Shown here piece after piece: positions 7,235 through 15,360 of a stretch of DNA of 17,605 nucleotides. Position numbers and translations under genes: made by a program. Source of the stretch: Thiocapsa sp. UBA6158. GTDB lineage: Bacteria > Pseudomonadota > Gammaproteobacteria > Chromatiales > Chromatiaceae. Where the stretch lies: assembly GCF_002423035.1 (NCBI RefSeq), contig NZ_DIUM01000040.1:1-17605 (forward strand). The letters run 5' to 3'. The notes beneath the pieces were generated by a model. It was not told where the DNA came from. It ran no database searches and worked only from the letters and a program-made list of their open reading frames with translations. How positions within the stretch are numbered: position 1 is the first letter of the stretch; each line of letters starts with the position of its first letter.

Positions 7235-7318
7235 ATCGCGTTCGGAGCGATATGCATCGTTGTTGGATTGGATCCGCCTCGGCCGGATCCTTCAACGTCG
7301 GTGGTAACGCGATTTAGG
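7230..7318. repeat. 89-bp MITE-like element with 13-bp perfect terminal inverted repeats
   Basis: CCTAAATCGCGTT at 7230-7242 is the exact reverse complement of AACGCGATTTAGG at 7306-7318. The interior carries a second hairpin, GGATCCG/CGGATCC with a 7-nt loop (about 7270-7290). The left repeat contains the TAA stop of the DUF484 gene. No transposase frame fits in 89 bp and I see no clear target-site duplication. It may be a non-autonomous miniature inverted-repeat element, a palindromic repeat-family member, or a structured terminator region between DUF484 and xerC. Confidence 0.6.
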
Positions 7319-7341
7319 ATGATGAAAAAATTAGAACTTTA

Positions 7342-7360
7342 AACCGTGTCCCCGCCGAAG
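7342..7360 (+). repeat. Short dispersed motif, copy 1
   Basis: AACCGTGTCCCCGCCGAAG here closely matches AACCGCGTCCCCGCGAAG at 17193-17210: one substitution and one inserted base. Both copies lie in non-coding DNA directly after an AT-rich patch containing TTTAAA or a similar A/T run. This suggests a dispersed intergenic repeat, but two copies in one window are weak proof. Confidence 0.4.
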
Positions 7361-7372
7361 CTCGCGTCTTTA

Positions 7373-7396
7373 ACTCACCACTCACCACTCACCACT
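7373..7396 (+). repeat. Heptamer tandem repeat ACTCACC x3 plus ACT
   Basis: Three exact copies of ACTCACC (7373-7393) followed by a partial fourth (ACT, 7394-7396) end six bases before the xerC start codon. The array occupies the position where a ribosome binding site would be expected and contains no purine-rich Shine-Dalgarno sequence. A change in copy number would alter the 5' leader but not the reading frame of xerC. Confidence 0.85.
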
Positions 7397-7401
7397 AAGA
7401 C

Positions 7402-8316
7402 ATGAGTACATCGGGTGACATGATCGAATCCTTCCTCGGCCATCTCGCCCATGAGCGACGGCTGTCCGAGCAGACCCTGATCGCTTACCGCCGAGATCTC
7501 GAGCGGCTGGATGCCTGGCTGAGCAAGACCGAATCACTCGCCATCGAGCAGCTCGACGAGCAGGCCGTGCGCCAGTATCTCGCCTGGCGGAACCGTTGCG
7601 GCGCCTCCGGAAAGACCCTGCAGCGCGAGCTCTCCAGCCTGCGCAGTCTCTATCGCTGGCTGCTGCGCGAAGGTCTGGCCGGATCCAATCCGGCGGTCGG
7701 GGTGCGGGCACCTAAGAGCCCGCGCCGATTGCCGGCGACACTCGACGCCGATCAGCTATGCAGCCTGCTGGACCATCCGGTCGACGATGATCTGCTCACG
7801 ATCCGCGATCAAGCCATGATCGAGCTGTTCTACTCCTCCGGCCTGCGGCTTGCCGAGCTGGTCTCGGTCAACGTCGGCGACATCGACATGGTCGAGGGCG
7901 AGCTCGGCGTGCTGGGCAAGGGATCCAAGACCCGGCGCGTGCCGGTGGGCATCAAGGCCCGCGAAGCCATCCAACGCTGGATGCGAGTACGCGCCAACCT
8001 GGCCGCGGGCGGGGAGCCCGCGCTCTTCGTCAGCAGCCGCGGGACGCGGATCAACCCGCGCACGGTCGAGGTACGCATCGCACGCTGGGCCCGCTTGCAA
8101 GGCGCAACGCGCGACCTGCATCCACATCTGCTGCGTCACAGCTTCGCCACCCATGTGCTGGAATCATCTGGCGATCTGCGCGCGGTTCAGGAGCTGCTCG
8201 GCCACTCCGATATCGGCACCACCCAGATCTACACCCATCTCGACTTCCAGCATCTCGCACAGGTCTACGACCAGGCCCACCCGCGCGCGAGGAAGAAGAC
8301 TCCCGGGTCGGAGTGA
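7402..8316 (+). CDS. xerC: Tyrosine recombinase XerC
   Basis: The 304-residue recombinase resolves chromosome dimers at dif with XerD. The N-terminal SAM-like core-binding domain spans about 6-92 (RRLSEQTLIAYRRDL). In the catalytic domain all family residues are present: Arg149 in SSGLRLAEL, Lys173 in LGKGSKTRR, His242 and Arg245 in HPHLLRHSFATH, His268 in LLGHSDIGTTQIYTH, and nucleophile Tyr277. Length (about 300) and position after dapF-DUF484 distinguish XerC from XerD and from integrases. ATG 7402 lacks a clear Shine-Dalgarno; the alternative ATG 7420 has none either. The 167-bp leader separating it from DUF484 contains an inverted-repeat element, an AT-rich patch and the heptamer repeat, so it may have its own promoter. 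Confidence 0.95.
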   Translation: MSTSGDMIESFLGHLAHERRLSEQTLIAYRRDLERLDAWLSKTESLAIEQLDEQAVRQYLAWRNRCGASGKTLQRELSSLRSLYRWLLREGLAGSNPAVGVRAPKSPRRLPATLDADQLCSLLDHPVDDDLLTIRDQAMIELFYSSGLRLAELVSVNVGDIDMVEGELGVLGKGSKTRRVPVGIKAREAIQRWMRVRANLAAGGEPALFVSSRGTRINPRTVEVRIARWARLQGATRDLHPHLLRHSFATHVLESSGDLRAVQELLGHSDIGTTQIYTHLDFQHLAQVYDQAHPRARKKTPGSE

Positions 8317-8412
8317 CGTCGCCTGGCAAGCTTCGGACCCGGGAGGGCCGATCTCACGCTAGGCGTAATCAACGACCGCCTTCAGGCTTATCAACCGCGC
8401 TGACCCGACACC

Positions 8413-9102
8413 ATGCTGCTCTCGCCCAAATATCGCTTTCTCTTCGTCCACATCGCCAAGACCGGCGGGACCAGCGTACGCGCCGCCTTGGAAGGGCTGC
8501 GCTGGCGCGACCCTTGGTACTGGTCCATGTTTCTGTGCAGCCGTCTGAGCCATCTCAGCGGGCACCGCATCGCCACCAAGCTGCCGCGCCACGCCAAGGC
8601 GATCGCCGCCAAGGAGATGCTGCCCAAGGAGGTCTTCGACGGGCTGTTCAAGTTCGCTTTCGTGCGCAACCCCTGGGACCTCCAGGTCAGCTCGTTTCAC
8701 CATATCCGGCGCGAGCGTCCGCAATACCTCGGCGGCCACACCGAGTTCGAGCCCTTCCTGCGCTGGAAGCTCGACCCCGAGCGGCCCTACCAGTATCACG
8801 TCGACACCTCGATCGAGCTGCAGAGCGACTACCTCATCGACCTGCACGGCGGCGTGATCGTCGACTTCATCGGTCGCTACGAGCGTCTGCACGAGGACTT
8901 CGCGATCGCGTGCGAGCGTATCGGCATCCCCGCGCCGGCACTGCCGCATGCGCGCAAGGCCACCGATCGGAGCAAGGACTATCGCGGTTATTACACGGAT
9001 GCGACCGCCGAGCTGGTCGCGAGACACTTCGCCTCGGATGTCGAGCTGCTCGGCTACCGATTCGATCCTGACGCTTCAAAAACGAAGTGTACCGATACGT
9101 GA
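8413..9102 (+). CDS. Sulfotransferase family protein
   Basis: The 229-residue protein matches the sulfotransferase family 2-like group, which transfers sulfate from PAPS to an acceptor, often a carbohydrate. The 5'-phosphosulfate-binding loop is visible as FVHIAKTGGTSVRAAL (11-26). The 3'-phosphate-binding segment is FAFVRNPWDLQVSSF (81-95), with Arg85 and Ser93/Ser94 in the expected places. Length is typical. The acceptor is unknown, and no glycan-synthesis genes adjoin it. It follows xerC by 96 bp on the same strand without a strong ribosome site and is followed by a hairpin at 9199-9223. It may be a stand-alone gene for modifying a surface polysaccharide or a small molecule. Confidence 0.8.
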   Translation: MLLSPKYRFLFVHIAKTGGTSVRAALEGLRWRDPWYWSMFLCSRLSHLSGHRIATKLPRHAKAIAAKEMLPKEVFDGLFKFAFVRNPWDLQVSSFHHIRRERPQYLGGHTEFEPFLRWKLDPERPYQYHVDTSIELQSDYLIDLHGGVIVDFIGRYERLHEDFAIACERIGIPAPALPHARKATDRSKDYRGYYTDATAELVARHFASDVELLGYRFDPDASKTKCTDT

Positions 9103-9268
9103 ACCCCATCAGCCGTTGGGCAGAGCGCAGCGTGCCTGACGGTCTCCTGTGCTGCCGGCGCTGGCTCATTAGAGCGGCCACCAAAACGTTCCGGAGCTCG
9201 TGACACCCCTCCGCGGTGTCACGCATGCCCCGTGGCGCTCTGCATCACCTGACGATGGCCGGAGCGAC
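9103..9268. other. Convergent intergenic region
   Basis: This region separates the plus-strand sulfotransferase gene from the minus-strand DUF2189 gene. Its only clear structure is the 9-bp hairpin at 9199-9223. I see no T-tract and no small gene. Confidence 0.5.
9199..9223. terminator. Hairpin between convergent genes, possible bidirectional terminator
   Basis: CGTGACACC (9199-9207) pairs perfectly with GGTGTCACG (9215-9223) across a 7-nt loop. It lies between the stops of the two convergent genes, where a shared terminator would be expected. No U-tract follows on either strand, so the terminator role is inferred from position and stem only. Confidence 0.45.
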
Positions 9269-10054
9269 TCAGTCTCTGGGCACCAAATCCCGATAGGCAT
9301 ACCAGGTCGCATGCCCTACCAAGGGAACGGCGATGAAGAGCCCGACATAGAAGGTCAGAAGTCCGATCCCCACGATCCCGACCAGCAGCACCGCCCAAAG
9401 CAGCATAGGCAACCAATTCAGCGCCACCGCGCGGACGCTGGTGCGCATTGCGGTGAATCCGTCGATCGGGCGGTCGATGAGCATCGGCACCGAGATGGCG
9501 CTGATGCAGAAGGCGCAGATGGCGAAGAAGGCACCGACCAGGATCACCGCGAGCATGAGCCCCGTGTACTCGCCCGAGAGTACGACGACCGGAATAAAGC
9601 GGGAAAACGGCGGAAAGGGGTCGTTGAACATCATGATGAAGAGAAACACGGATGCCAGGATCCAGAGCTGCATCGTCATCAGGAGGAACCCCATCGCGAT
9701 CCCCAACTGCCCCTGATTGCGCTTGAACGCCTCCAATGCCTGACAGTGATCCACCGGCTCCCCGCGCTCCAGGTGCGCGCTCATCTGATAGAGCCCGATC
9801 GCCAAGAACGGGGCCATCAGGAAGAAGCCTGCGGTCAGGAAAGGGATCAAAAAGGTCAAGTGCCCGATGACCGTGAGCCAGACGATCAGACCGCTGAGCA
9901 GTACGATCATGGCGCCGTATCTCAGACTATGTATAGGTGCTGCCTTGATGTCCTGCCAACCTTTGGCAAGCCATTGCCAGGGGTGATCCAGGGTAATCTT
10001 GTTGACGCGAGGATCTACGTGGCGCGGTTCGTCCGCGACGGCGGTGTTGTCCAT
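9269..10054 (-). CDS. DUF2189 family integral membrane protein
   Basis: The 261-residue protein has a polar N-terminal segment ending in a characteristic region (VNKITLDHPWQWLAKGWQDI, about 17-36). Roughly five to six membrane segments follow (about 44-64, 66-86, 116-142, 163-190, 212-245). This matches the DUF2189 family of proteobacterial inner-membrane proteins with no assigned function. I chose ATG 10054 because GGAGGA (10061-10066) sits 6 nt upstream; the open frame extends further to a TTG at 10159, but that extension is not family-like. It is monocistronic, convergent with the sulfotransferase and divergent from the metallo-hydrolase. Nothing nearby suggests its role. Confidence 0.8.
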   Translation of the reverse strand: MDNTAVADEPRHVDPRVNKITLDHPWQWLAKGWQDIKAAPIHSLRYGAMIVLLSGLIVWLTVIGHLTFLIPFLTAGFFLMAPFLAIGLYQMSAHLERGEPVDHCQALEAFKRNQGQLGIAMGFLLMTMQLWILASVFLFIMMFNDPFPPFSRFIPVVVLSGEYTGLMLAVILVGAFFAICAFCISAISVPMLIDRPIDGFTAMRTSVRAVALNWLPMLLWAVLLVGIVGIGLLTFYVGLFIAVPLVGHATWYAYRDLVPRD

Positions 10055-10555
10055 CCTGATTCCTCCGATCTTGTTATGGAAACCGGCGAGGGGGGGCTGC
10101 CCGGATCTGCAGTATCGGCCGACCTGCAGGCCGAAACTCCTTGAGTGGCCGAGCAACACGACCCCAAGCGAAGGCTGAGTGAGGGGCTAAGATTCTACAA
10201 GGTTGCCGCAAAAGGCAAGTCGGTTGAGCGCGGGGCCGGTGCGAAGGCCGACATTCCGTCGGAACCGCCTCGAGCGCATCCCGAGATTCTCGCATCCGAC
10301 CCGCTGTGAGTCTGACTATCGATGGCTTGTCCAACCCATTTGCACTTCGCACGAAGCGGGACGAGACCGCGAGCCCACGGGGCAGAGGATTACGTCATTC
10401 CGGAGGCAATTTAAGCGGACAATATCGATGGGATATCGGGCGGTTACCCGATGCAGGCCCCGGATCCCGCCGGGTGCTGCGCTGCATCAAGACAGCGCTT
10501 GGTTTAGACTCCGTCCCATCCAGAACAGGCGACTCGAATCGGAGCACACACGCAC
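10055..10555. other. Divergent intergenic region, DUF2189 / MBL hydrolase
   Basis: About 500 bp separate the two divergent genes. Two small hairpins are visible: TCGGCC/GGCCGA with an 8-nt loop (10115-10134) and ATCGGG/CCCGAT with a 6-nt loop (10435-10452). Short arginine-rich frames cross the region on both strands but resemble no family. Promoters for both genes are expected here; I cannot point to a convincing -35/-10 pair. Confidence 0.4.
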
Positions 10556-11524
10556 ATGTCCACCGCACCCGCACCTTACCGACACATCGACGAGGGTATC
10601 TATTGCCTCGAGACCGGCCTCTACCGGCACGGTCTCGCCGCCTGCTACCTGGTGCGTTCCGCGGACCGGCTTGCCTTCATCGACACGGGCGCCGCCAACT
10701 CCGTCCCGGGTTTGCTCGGCGTGATCGCCGACCTGGGCCTGACCCCGGAGCATGTGGACTTCGTCGTCCCGACCCATGTCCACCTCGACCACGGCGGCGG
10801 AGCCGGCACCTTGATGGCGGCGTGCCCCAACGCCCGCCTGGTGATCCATCCCAAGGGCGCGACCCACATGATCGACCCGAGCCGCCTCACTGCCGGCTCC
10901 ACGGCGGTCTACGGCGAGGACGCCTTTGCCCGTGACTTCGGCGCACTCACACCCGTGCCCGAGGAGCGGATCATCATCGCGAACGACGGCGACACCTTCG
11001 ATCTCGCCGACCGCACCCTGATCTTCCTCGACACGCCCGGCCACGCCAATCACCACGGCTGCATTTACGACGAGACCAGCCGCGGCTTCTTCACCGGCGA
11101 CACCTTCGGCATCTCCTACCGCGAATTCGACACCGCCGCCGGCCCCTGGCTGTTCGCCCCGACCACCCCGGTCGCCTTCGATCCCGACACCTGGCTCGCC
11201 AGCCTCGACAAGCTCATGGCCTACACGCCACAGGCCATGTATCTCACCCACTACGGCCGAGTCCAACACCCGGAAGAACTGGTCAACGACCTGCGCGCCA
11301 GCATCCGCGCCCTCGCCGACATCGCGCTCGCCGAGGAGGGAAAGGCTGATTCGGACCGGGAGTCCCGCATCAAGAGCGCTGTCCGTGCCTATCTGGTCGC
11401 CGGCGCTCGCGCTCACGGTGTCGCGCTGTCGGACGACGCCATCGCCGAGCTGCTGAGCTTGGATACGGAGCTGAATGCGCAAGGGCTGGAGGTCTGGTTG
11501 AAGCGGCGCGAGAGGTCGCGATAG
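10556..11524 (+). CDS. MBL-fold metallo-hydrolase
   Basis: The 322-residue protein is a metallo-beta-lactamase-fold enzyme with a complete metal site. The HxHxDH motif is THVHLDHGGG (His74, His76, Asp78, His79), the third ligand His163 is in DTPGHANHH, the bridging Asp182 is in FFTGDTFG, and the last His232 is in THYG. The length beyond the core (about 240 residues) is made up by a helical C-terminal region (about 240-322). The substrate is unknown; the family includes glyoxalase II-like hydrolases, lactonases and others. A GGAG site at 10541-10544 precedes the ATG at an 11-nt distance. It is a single-gene unit, convergent with the large kinase, with an 18-bp palindrome between their stops. 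Confidence 0.85.
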   Translation: MSTAPAPYRHIDEGIYCLETGLYRHGLAACYLVRSADRLAFIDTGAANSVPGLLGVIADLGLTPEHVDFVVPTHVHLDHGGGAGTLMAACPNARLVIHPKGATHMIDPSRLTAGSTAVYGEDAFARDFGALTPVPEERIIIANDGDTFDLADRTLIFLDTPGHANHHGCIYDETSRGFFTGDTFGISYREFDTAAGPWLFAPTTPVAFDPDTWLASLDKLMAYTPQAMYLTHYGRVQHPEELVNDLRASIRALADIALAEEGKADSDRESRIKSAVRAYLVAGARAHGVALSDDAIAELLSLDTELNAQGLEVWLKRRERSR

Positions 11525-11536
11525 TTGCGATACACC

Positions 11537-11554
11537 CCCGACCGATCGGTCGGG
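11537..11554. terminator. 18-bp palindrome between convergent genes, possible terminator or operator
   Basis: CCCGACCGATCGGTCGGG is a perfect palindrome lying 13 bp after the MBL-hydrolase stop and about 60 bp beyond the kinase stop on the opposite strand. It can fold as a 7-bp stem with a GATC loop. The position suggests a shared terminator, but no U-tract follows. The short GC-rich symmetry would also suit a repressor operator or a methylase target. Confidence 0.4.
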
Positions 11555-11615
11555 CGATATATCCGAGCTCATCCCGTTGCAGCAGCTCATCACCGAGAAG
11601 GACAGCCGGGGATGC

Positions 11616-14600
11616 TCAACCCAAGGCGATCTCCCGGGTGGCCGCAGCCACCCGGAGGAGGTTCAGCGCCGAGACAAAGTCGAAGCGGTGCACCGCATCG
11701 GCGATCCGCGGAAAGTGATTCGGAAAAGCCGAGGCCAGTAGCCGCTCCTGCTCCGAGAGCAACTGCCCGACGGTGAAGTCGTCGCCAGCGAGCCTTCCTG
11801 CGAGATCCCGACAGACCGAGCTCAGCAGCACCGGATCGGCGCAAGACGGCGAGGACTCGAGCACGCATCCCCGGAGCACTCGGGGCCTGATTGCATCGAC
11901 GAGGGAATCGAGCTGCCGACCGGTTTCGGCCAATCGCGTGGCAAGCGTATCGATGGGCGGCTGATCACGGAGCTCCAGCTCGAGTCGAGCAGCCGAGCGG
12001 GAGAGGGTCGTGGCGCCGATCTGCGCCGCCACACCTTTGAGGGTATGGGCGAGACGTCGTGCCGTGGACCAGTCGGCAGCCTCGAGCGCCGTCGCGATCC
12101 GGGCACCCAAGTCGGCTTGGGTGCGGACGAAGGTCTCGAGCAGAGACAGGTATAGGGCTTCCCTGCCGAGCGATTGGCGCAGGCCGCGTGCAACATCCAG
12201 CGCCGGGATCTCTCGCAGAGCGGCAATCTCCGCGCTCGAAGCTGGTTCCGAGCCCATCGCCGGGGCCAGGGTGTCGGCGTCGCGCAGGGGCCGCGCGACG
12301 GACGGGATGTCGTCACGCCGTCGGATCCAATGCTTGAGGGTTCTCGCCAGGATCCCGGGGTCAATCGGTTTGGGGACGTGGTCACTCATGCCGGCCTCGA
12401 GACACCGTTCGCGGTCGCCGGGCATGGAATTGGCGGTCATCGCCACGATGGGAAGCTCGGCTAACCCGGGGAGCTTGCGGATCTCGCGTGTGGCCGTCAG
12501 CCCGTCCATACCGGGCATCTGCACGTCCATCAAGACCAAGTCGTACTGGCCGGAGCGCAACTTGTCGAGCGCGACGAGGCCGTTTTCGGCGACATCGACA
12601 TCGACGACATCAAGCTCGCGAAGCAGCTCCAGTGCCACCTCCTGGTTGATCAGGTTGTCCTCTGCAAGGAGAACGCGGGCACCCGCGACCGCATGTACGG
12701 CGCTCGCCGTTTCCGCACGTTGCGGTGACTCGGTCTGCGTTTCGACGTGCTCCGCCCCCAGGATCTGCATCAAGCTGTCGAACAACAGCGACGGGTTCAC
12801 CGGTTTGATCAAAACATCCGTAATGCCGGCCTCCGCGGCGGACGCGATCAACTCGTCTCGGCCATGGGCCGTGATCATCAGCAGATGTGGCGGATCATCC
12901 AGTGTGACGCGACGAATCTCCCAGGCCGTGGCGAGCCCGTCCATGCCCGGCATCTGCCAGTCGATCAGGACGATGCGATAGGGCGTACTATCGGTCCGCG
13001 CCTGCATGACCTTGGCGACTGCGGCGGCACCCGAGGCAACCGCATCGACCGCAAAGGTCATACTTCGCAGCAGGTGACGGAGCACCTCGCGCGCATTATC
13101 GTTGTCATCCACCACCAGGACGCGCAGACCACGCAGATCGGGTTTCGGGATCAAGACACGTGACGGATCCCGTCCGACGCACAGCTTGACGGTGAACCAG
13201 AAGGTAGAGCCTTTGCCCGGTGTGCTCTCTACACCGATTTCGCCGCCCATCAGTTCGGCGAGGCGCCGGGAGATCGTCAGCCCCAAGCCGGTGCCCCCGT
13301 ATTTGCGGGCTGTCGAGCTATCGGCTTGCAGGAAACTCTCGAACAGCCGCGGCTGCAGATCCTCGGCGATCCCGATTCCGGTGTCGCTCACCTCGAAGCG
13401 CAGCCGAATCTCGGATGTCGTCGACTCTGCAACCTTGACCTGGATCTTGATCTCGCCTCGCTCGGTGAACTTCACCGCGTTATTGGCGAAATTGGTCAGG
13501 ATCTGGCTTAGGCGCAGCGGATCGCCGATCAGTCGGCGTGGAGCCGACTCCTCGACCTCGACAATCAGCTCCAAGTCCTTCGCCGCCGCCTGCGCGGCCA
13601 CCAGATTGGCCACATTGTGCAGCAGGCTCTCGAGCTCGAAGTCGATGTGCTCGACCAGCAGCTTGCCCGCTTCGATCTTGGAAAAGTCCAGCACCTCGTT
13701 GATGATTCCCAGCAGATGCTGGCTCGATCCCTGGATCTTGGTGAGATAGTCGCGCTGCCGCGGCGTGAGGTCGGTCTTGAGCGCCAGGTAGGTCAGACCG
13801 ATGACGGCGTTCATGGGCGTGCGGATTTCGTGACTCATGTTGGCGAGAAAGTCCGTTTTCAGCCGCGCAGCCTCTTCCGCAAGCCTCTTGGCGTCACGCA
13901 TTTGCTCGACGGCGGCATGCTCGGCGGTGATGTCGTCGATGACCCACACGATCCCTTTGGTGCGGTCGTCGACATCCACCGCGTTGCCGGTCAGCCGCGC
14001 CCAGAAGAGACTGCCGTCCCTGCGCATGAGTTGTTGCTCCCGCCGATGGATCCGCCCGCTCAGGATCTCCAGGTCGGCATCGCCGAGGGCGATGGCGGCG
14101 GACCCCTGCGGACACAGGATGGCAGCACCCTGGCCGACCATCGCGCCGAGCGGCCATCCGCATAGCTCATGCAACCTCCGGTTGCATCGCTTCAGGGTGC
14201 GGTCGGTGATGAGCGCGATCCCGGAGGTTGCCGTCTCGAAGAGCGCCTTCTGCTCCTCCAAGGCCGCCGAGAGGTCCGCGGTGCGCCGAGCGACCTCCAA
14301 TTCCAGCCGATCCCGAGCGGCCTCGCTGTCCTTGCGGGCCGCGTCGACCTCGTCCAAGGCGAGCCGTAGCTGCTCGGTCTTGGCGTCCACGCGGCGGCGC
14401 AACGTCCAGGTCCAGACCAGAAGTGCTCCCCAGGCCAGTAGAAGTGTGCCCACCACCAGACCCGCATTGCGGAGGTAGTCGACGTAGGGGATCGGTTGCC
14501 CCATCCAGGCTTGCTGCAGCGCATCTCTTTCCTCGGGCGTGATGGCCGCCATGCCGCGCTCGACGAGATCCAAGATGTCGGTGTTGCCCTTGCGTACGGC

Positions 14601-15269
14601 GCGATGGAACTCTCCCCGATAGAGATCGAAGGCCTTGCGAAAGGCCCTCTGCGCCTTGAGCCGATACATGTAGTAGTTGGCCGGGTATTCATCGAGACAG
14701 AAGAGTTTGATGTCCTCGGCGATGGCCGCCCGGATCAGCGTCGTGTAATCGGGGTAGAGATGCAGATTCGTGATGCCTGCCCGAAGCAAGTGATCGACAC
14801 ATGCATCGCCGTCCATGACGCCGACCTCGAAGCCGCGCAAGGCATCGACATCCTTGATCCCGCGGATGGCGTCATGGCTGTAGATCGCCACCGGCAGGGT
14901 CGCGTAAGGCGCGCTGAAATCGTAGCTGGGTTCACGCTCCGGGGTGCGGTAGATGTTCTCGATGACGTCGGCATCGCCCCGCAGGAGCCTGCGTTGGGCC
15001 TCGGCCCAGCCCGCGACCTCGATCCGGACCGGGACGCCGGTCTTGGTCTCCCAGAGCCGCCAGAGGTCGACCAGATAACCCGCGGGTTTACCGTCCTGGT
15101 CGCGAAACAGATAGGGCGGGTAATTCTCGTCGCCGACGACCCGCAACACCACCTGATCGGGCTCGGCCGCGCGCACGGAGGCGCCCCCAAGCGGGAGCCA
15201 AAACCACATCCAGGCCAAAGCGAGCGCAAGGACCCCGGGCTTCACCGAGCAAGCGGCATGGAGATTCAT
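11616..15269 (-). CDS. Hybrid sensor histidine kinase with periplasmic solute-binding domain (BvgS/EvgS type)
   Basis: This 1217-residue hybrid kinase has a signal sequence (about 1-34) and a periplasmic SBP_bac_3-like sensor (about 40-255: VVGDENYPPYLF, GYLVDLW, DFSAPY). One TM helix (about 266-290), a coiled coil (about 295-345) and a PAS domain (about 345-455) follow. HisKA has phosphoacceptor His480 in NMSHEIRTPMN. HATPase_c has NFANNAVKF, DTGIG and GGTGLGL (about 585-695). REC1 carries Asp770 (LIDWQMPGMDG), REC2 carries Asp915 (LMDVQMPGMDG), and HPt carries His1075 (AHTLKGV). A helical tail of about 90 residues follows the HPt. All phosphorelay residues are intact. It probably senses an amino-acid-like solute. 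I chose ATG 15269 because it opens directly on the signal peptide; a TTG at 15374 would add 35 unlikely residues. It lies downstream of the HD-GYP regulator on the same strand, its likely partner. Confidence 0.9.
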   Translation of the reverse strand: MNLHAACSVKPGVLALALAWMWFWLPLGGASVRAAEPDQVVLRVVGDENYPPYLFRDQDGKPAGYLVDLWRLWETKTGVPVRIEVAGWAEAQRRLLRGDADVIENIYRTPEREPSYDFSAPYATLPVAIYSHDAIRGIKDVDALRGFEVGVMDGDACVDHLLRAGITNLHLYPDYTTLIRAAIAEDIKLFCLDEYPANYYMYRLKAQRAFRKAFDLYRGEFHRAVRKGNTDILDLVERGMAAITPEERDALQQAWMGQPIPYVDYLRNAGLVVGTLLLAWGALLVWTWTLRRRVDAKTEQLRLALDEVDAARKDSEAARDRLELEVARRTADLSAALEEQKALFETATSGIALITDRTLKRCNRRLHELCGWPLGAMVGQGAAILCPQGSAAIALGDADLEILSGRIHRREQQLMRRDGSLFWARLTGNAVDVDDRTKGIVWVIDDITAEHAAVEQMRDAKRLAEEAARLKTDFLANMSHEIRTPMNAVIGLTYLALKTDLTPRQRDYLTKIQGSSQHLLGIINEVLDFSKIEAGKLLVEHIDFELESLLHNVANLVAAQAAAKDLELIVEVEESAPRRLIGDPLRLSQILTNFANNAVKFTERGEIKIQVKVAESTTSEIRLRFEVSDTGIGIAEDLQPRLFESFLQADSSTARKYGGTGLGLTISRRLAELMGGEIGVESTPGKGSTFWFTVKLCVGRDPSRVLIPKPDLRGLRVLVVDDNDNAREVLRHLLRSMTFAVDAVASGAAAVAKVMQARTDSTPYRIVLIDWQMPGMDGLATAWEIRRVTLDDPPHLLMITAHGRDELIASAAEAGITDVLIKPVNPSLLFDSLMQILGAEHVETQTESPQRAETASAVHAVAGARVLLAEDNLINQEVALELLRELDVVDVDVAENGLVALDKLRSGQYDLVLMDVQMPGMDGLTATREIRKLPGLAELPIVAMTANSMPGDRERCLEAGMSDHVPKPIDPGILARTLKHWIRRRDDIPSVARPLRDADTLAPAMGSEPASSAEIAALREIPALDVARGLRQSLGREALYLSLLETFVRTQADLGARIATALEAADWSTARRLAHTLKGVAAQIGATTLSRSAARLELELRDQPPIDTLATRLAETGRQLDSLVDAIRPRVLRGCVLESSPSCADPVLLSSVCRDLAGRLAGDDFTVGQLLSEQERLLASAFPNHFPRIADAVHRFDFVSALNLLRVAAATREIALG

Positions 15270-15279
15270 ACGCCTATTC

Positions 15280-15360
15280 TCAGGGTGGTTCCGGCAGGTG
15301 CGGACCGAGCACGCCGTCCAACTGATCCGCGTTGTCTCGGAAGGGCTTGATCGCGGCCAT
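15280..15360 (-). CDS. Possible 26-codon leader ORF ahead of the kinase
   Basis: A short frame (MAAIKPFRDN...PEPP) starts at ATG 15360 right after GAGGAGGAC, a strong though closely spaced Shine-Dalgarno, and ends 10 bp before the kinase ATG. The spacing would allow translational coupling to the kinase. No family is recognisable. It may be a real leader peptide, the 3' end of decayed upstream coding DNA in the same frame, or chance. Confidence 0.25.
   Translation of the reverse strand: MAAIKPFRDNADQLDGVLGPHLPEPP

Noticed and set aside
7373..7396. CRISPR-like array
   Set aside because: Repeat units are only 7 bp with no spacers; this is a simple tandem repeat.
10487..11593. 368-residue minus-strand open frame opposite the MBL hydrolase
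   Set aside because: The plus strand encodes a complete HxHxDH metal site; the antisense frame is Gly/Val-rich shadow.
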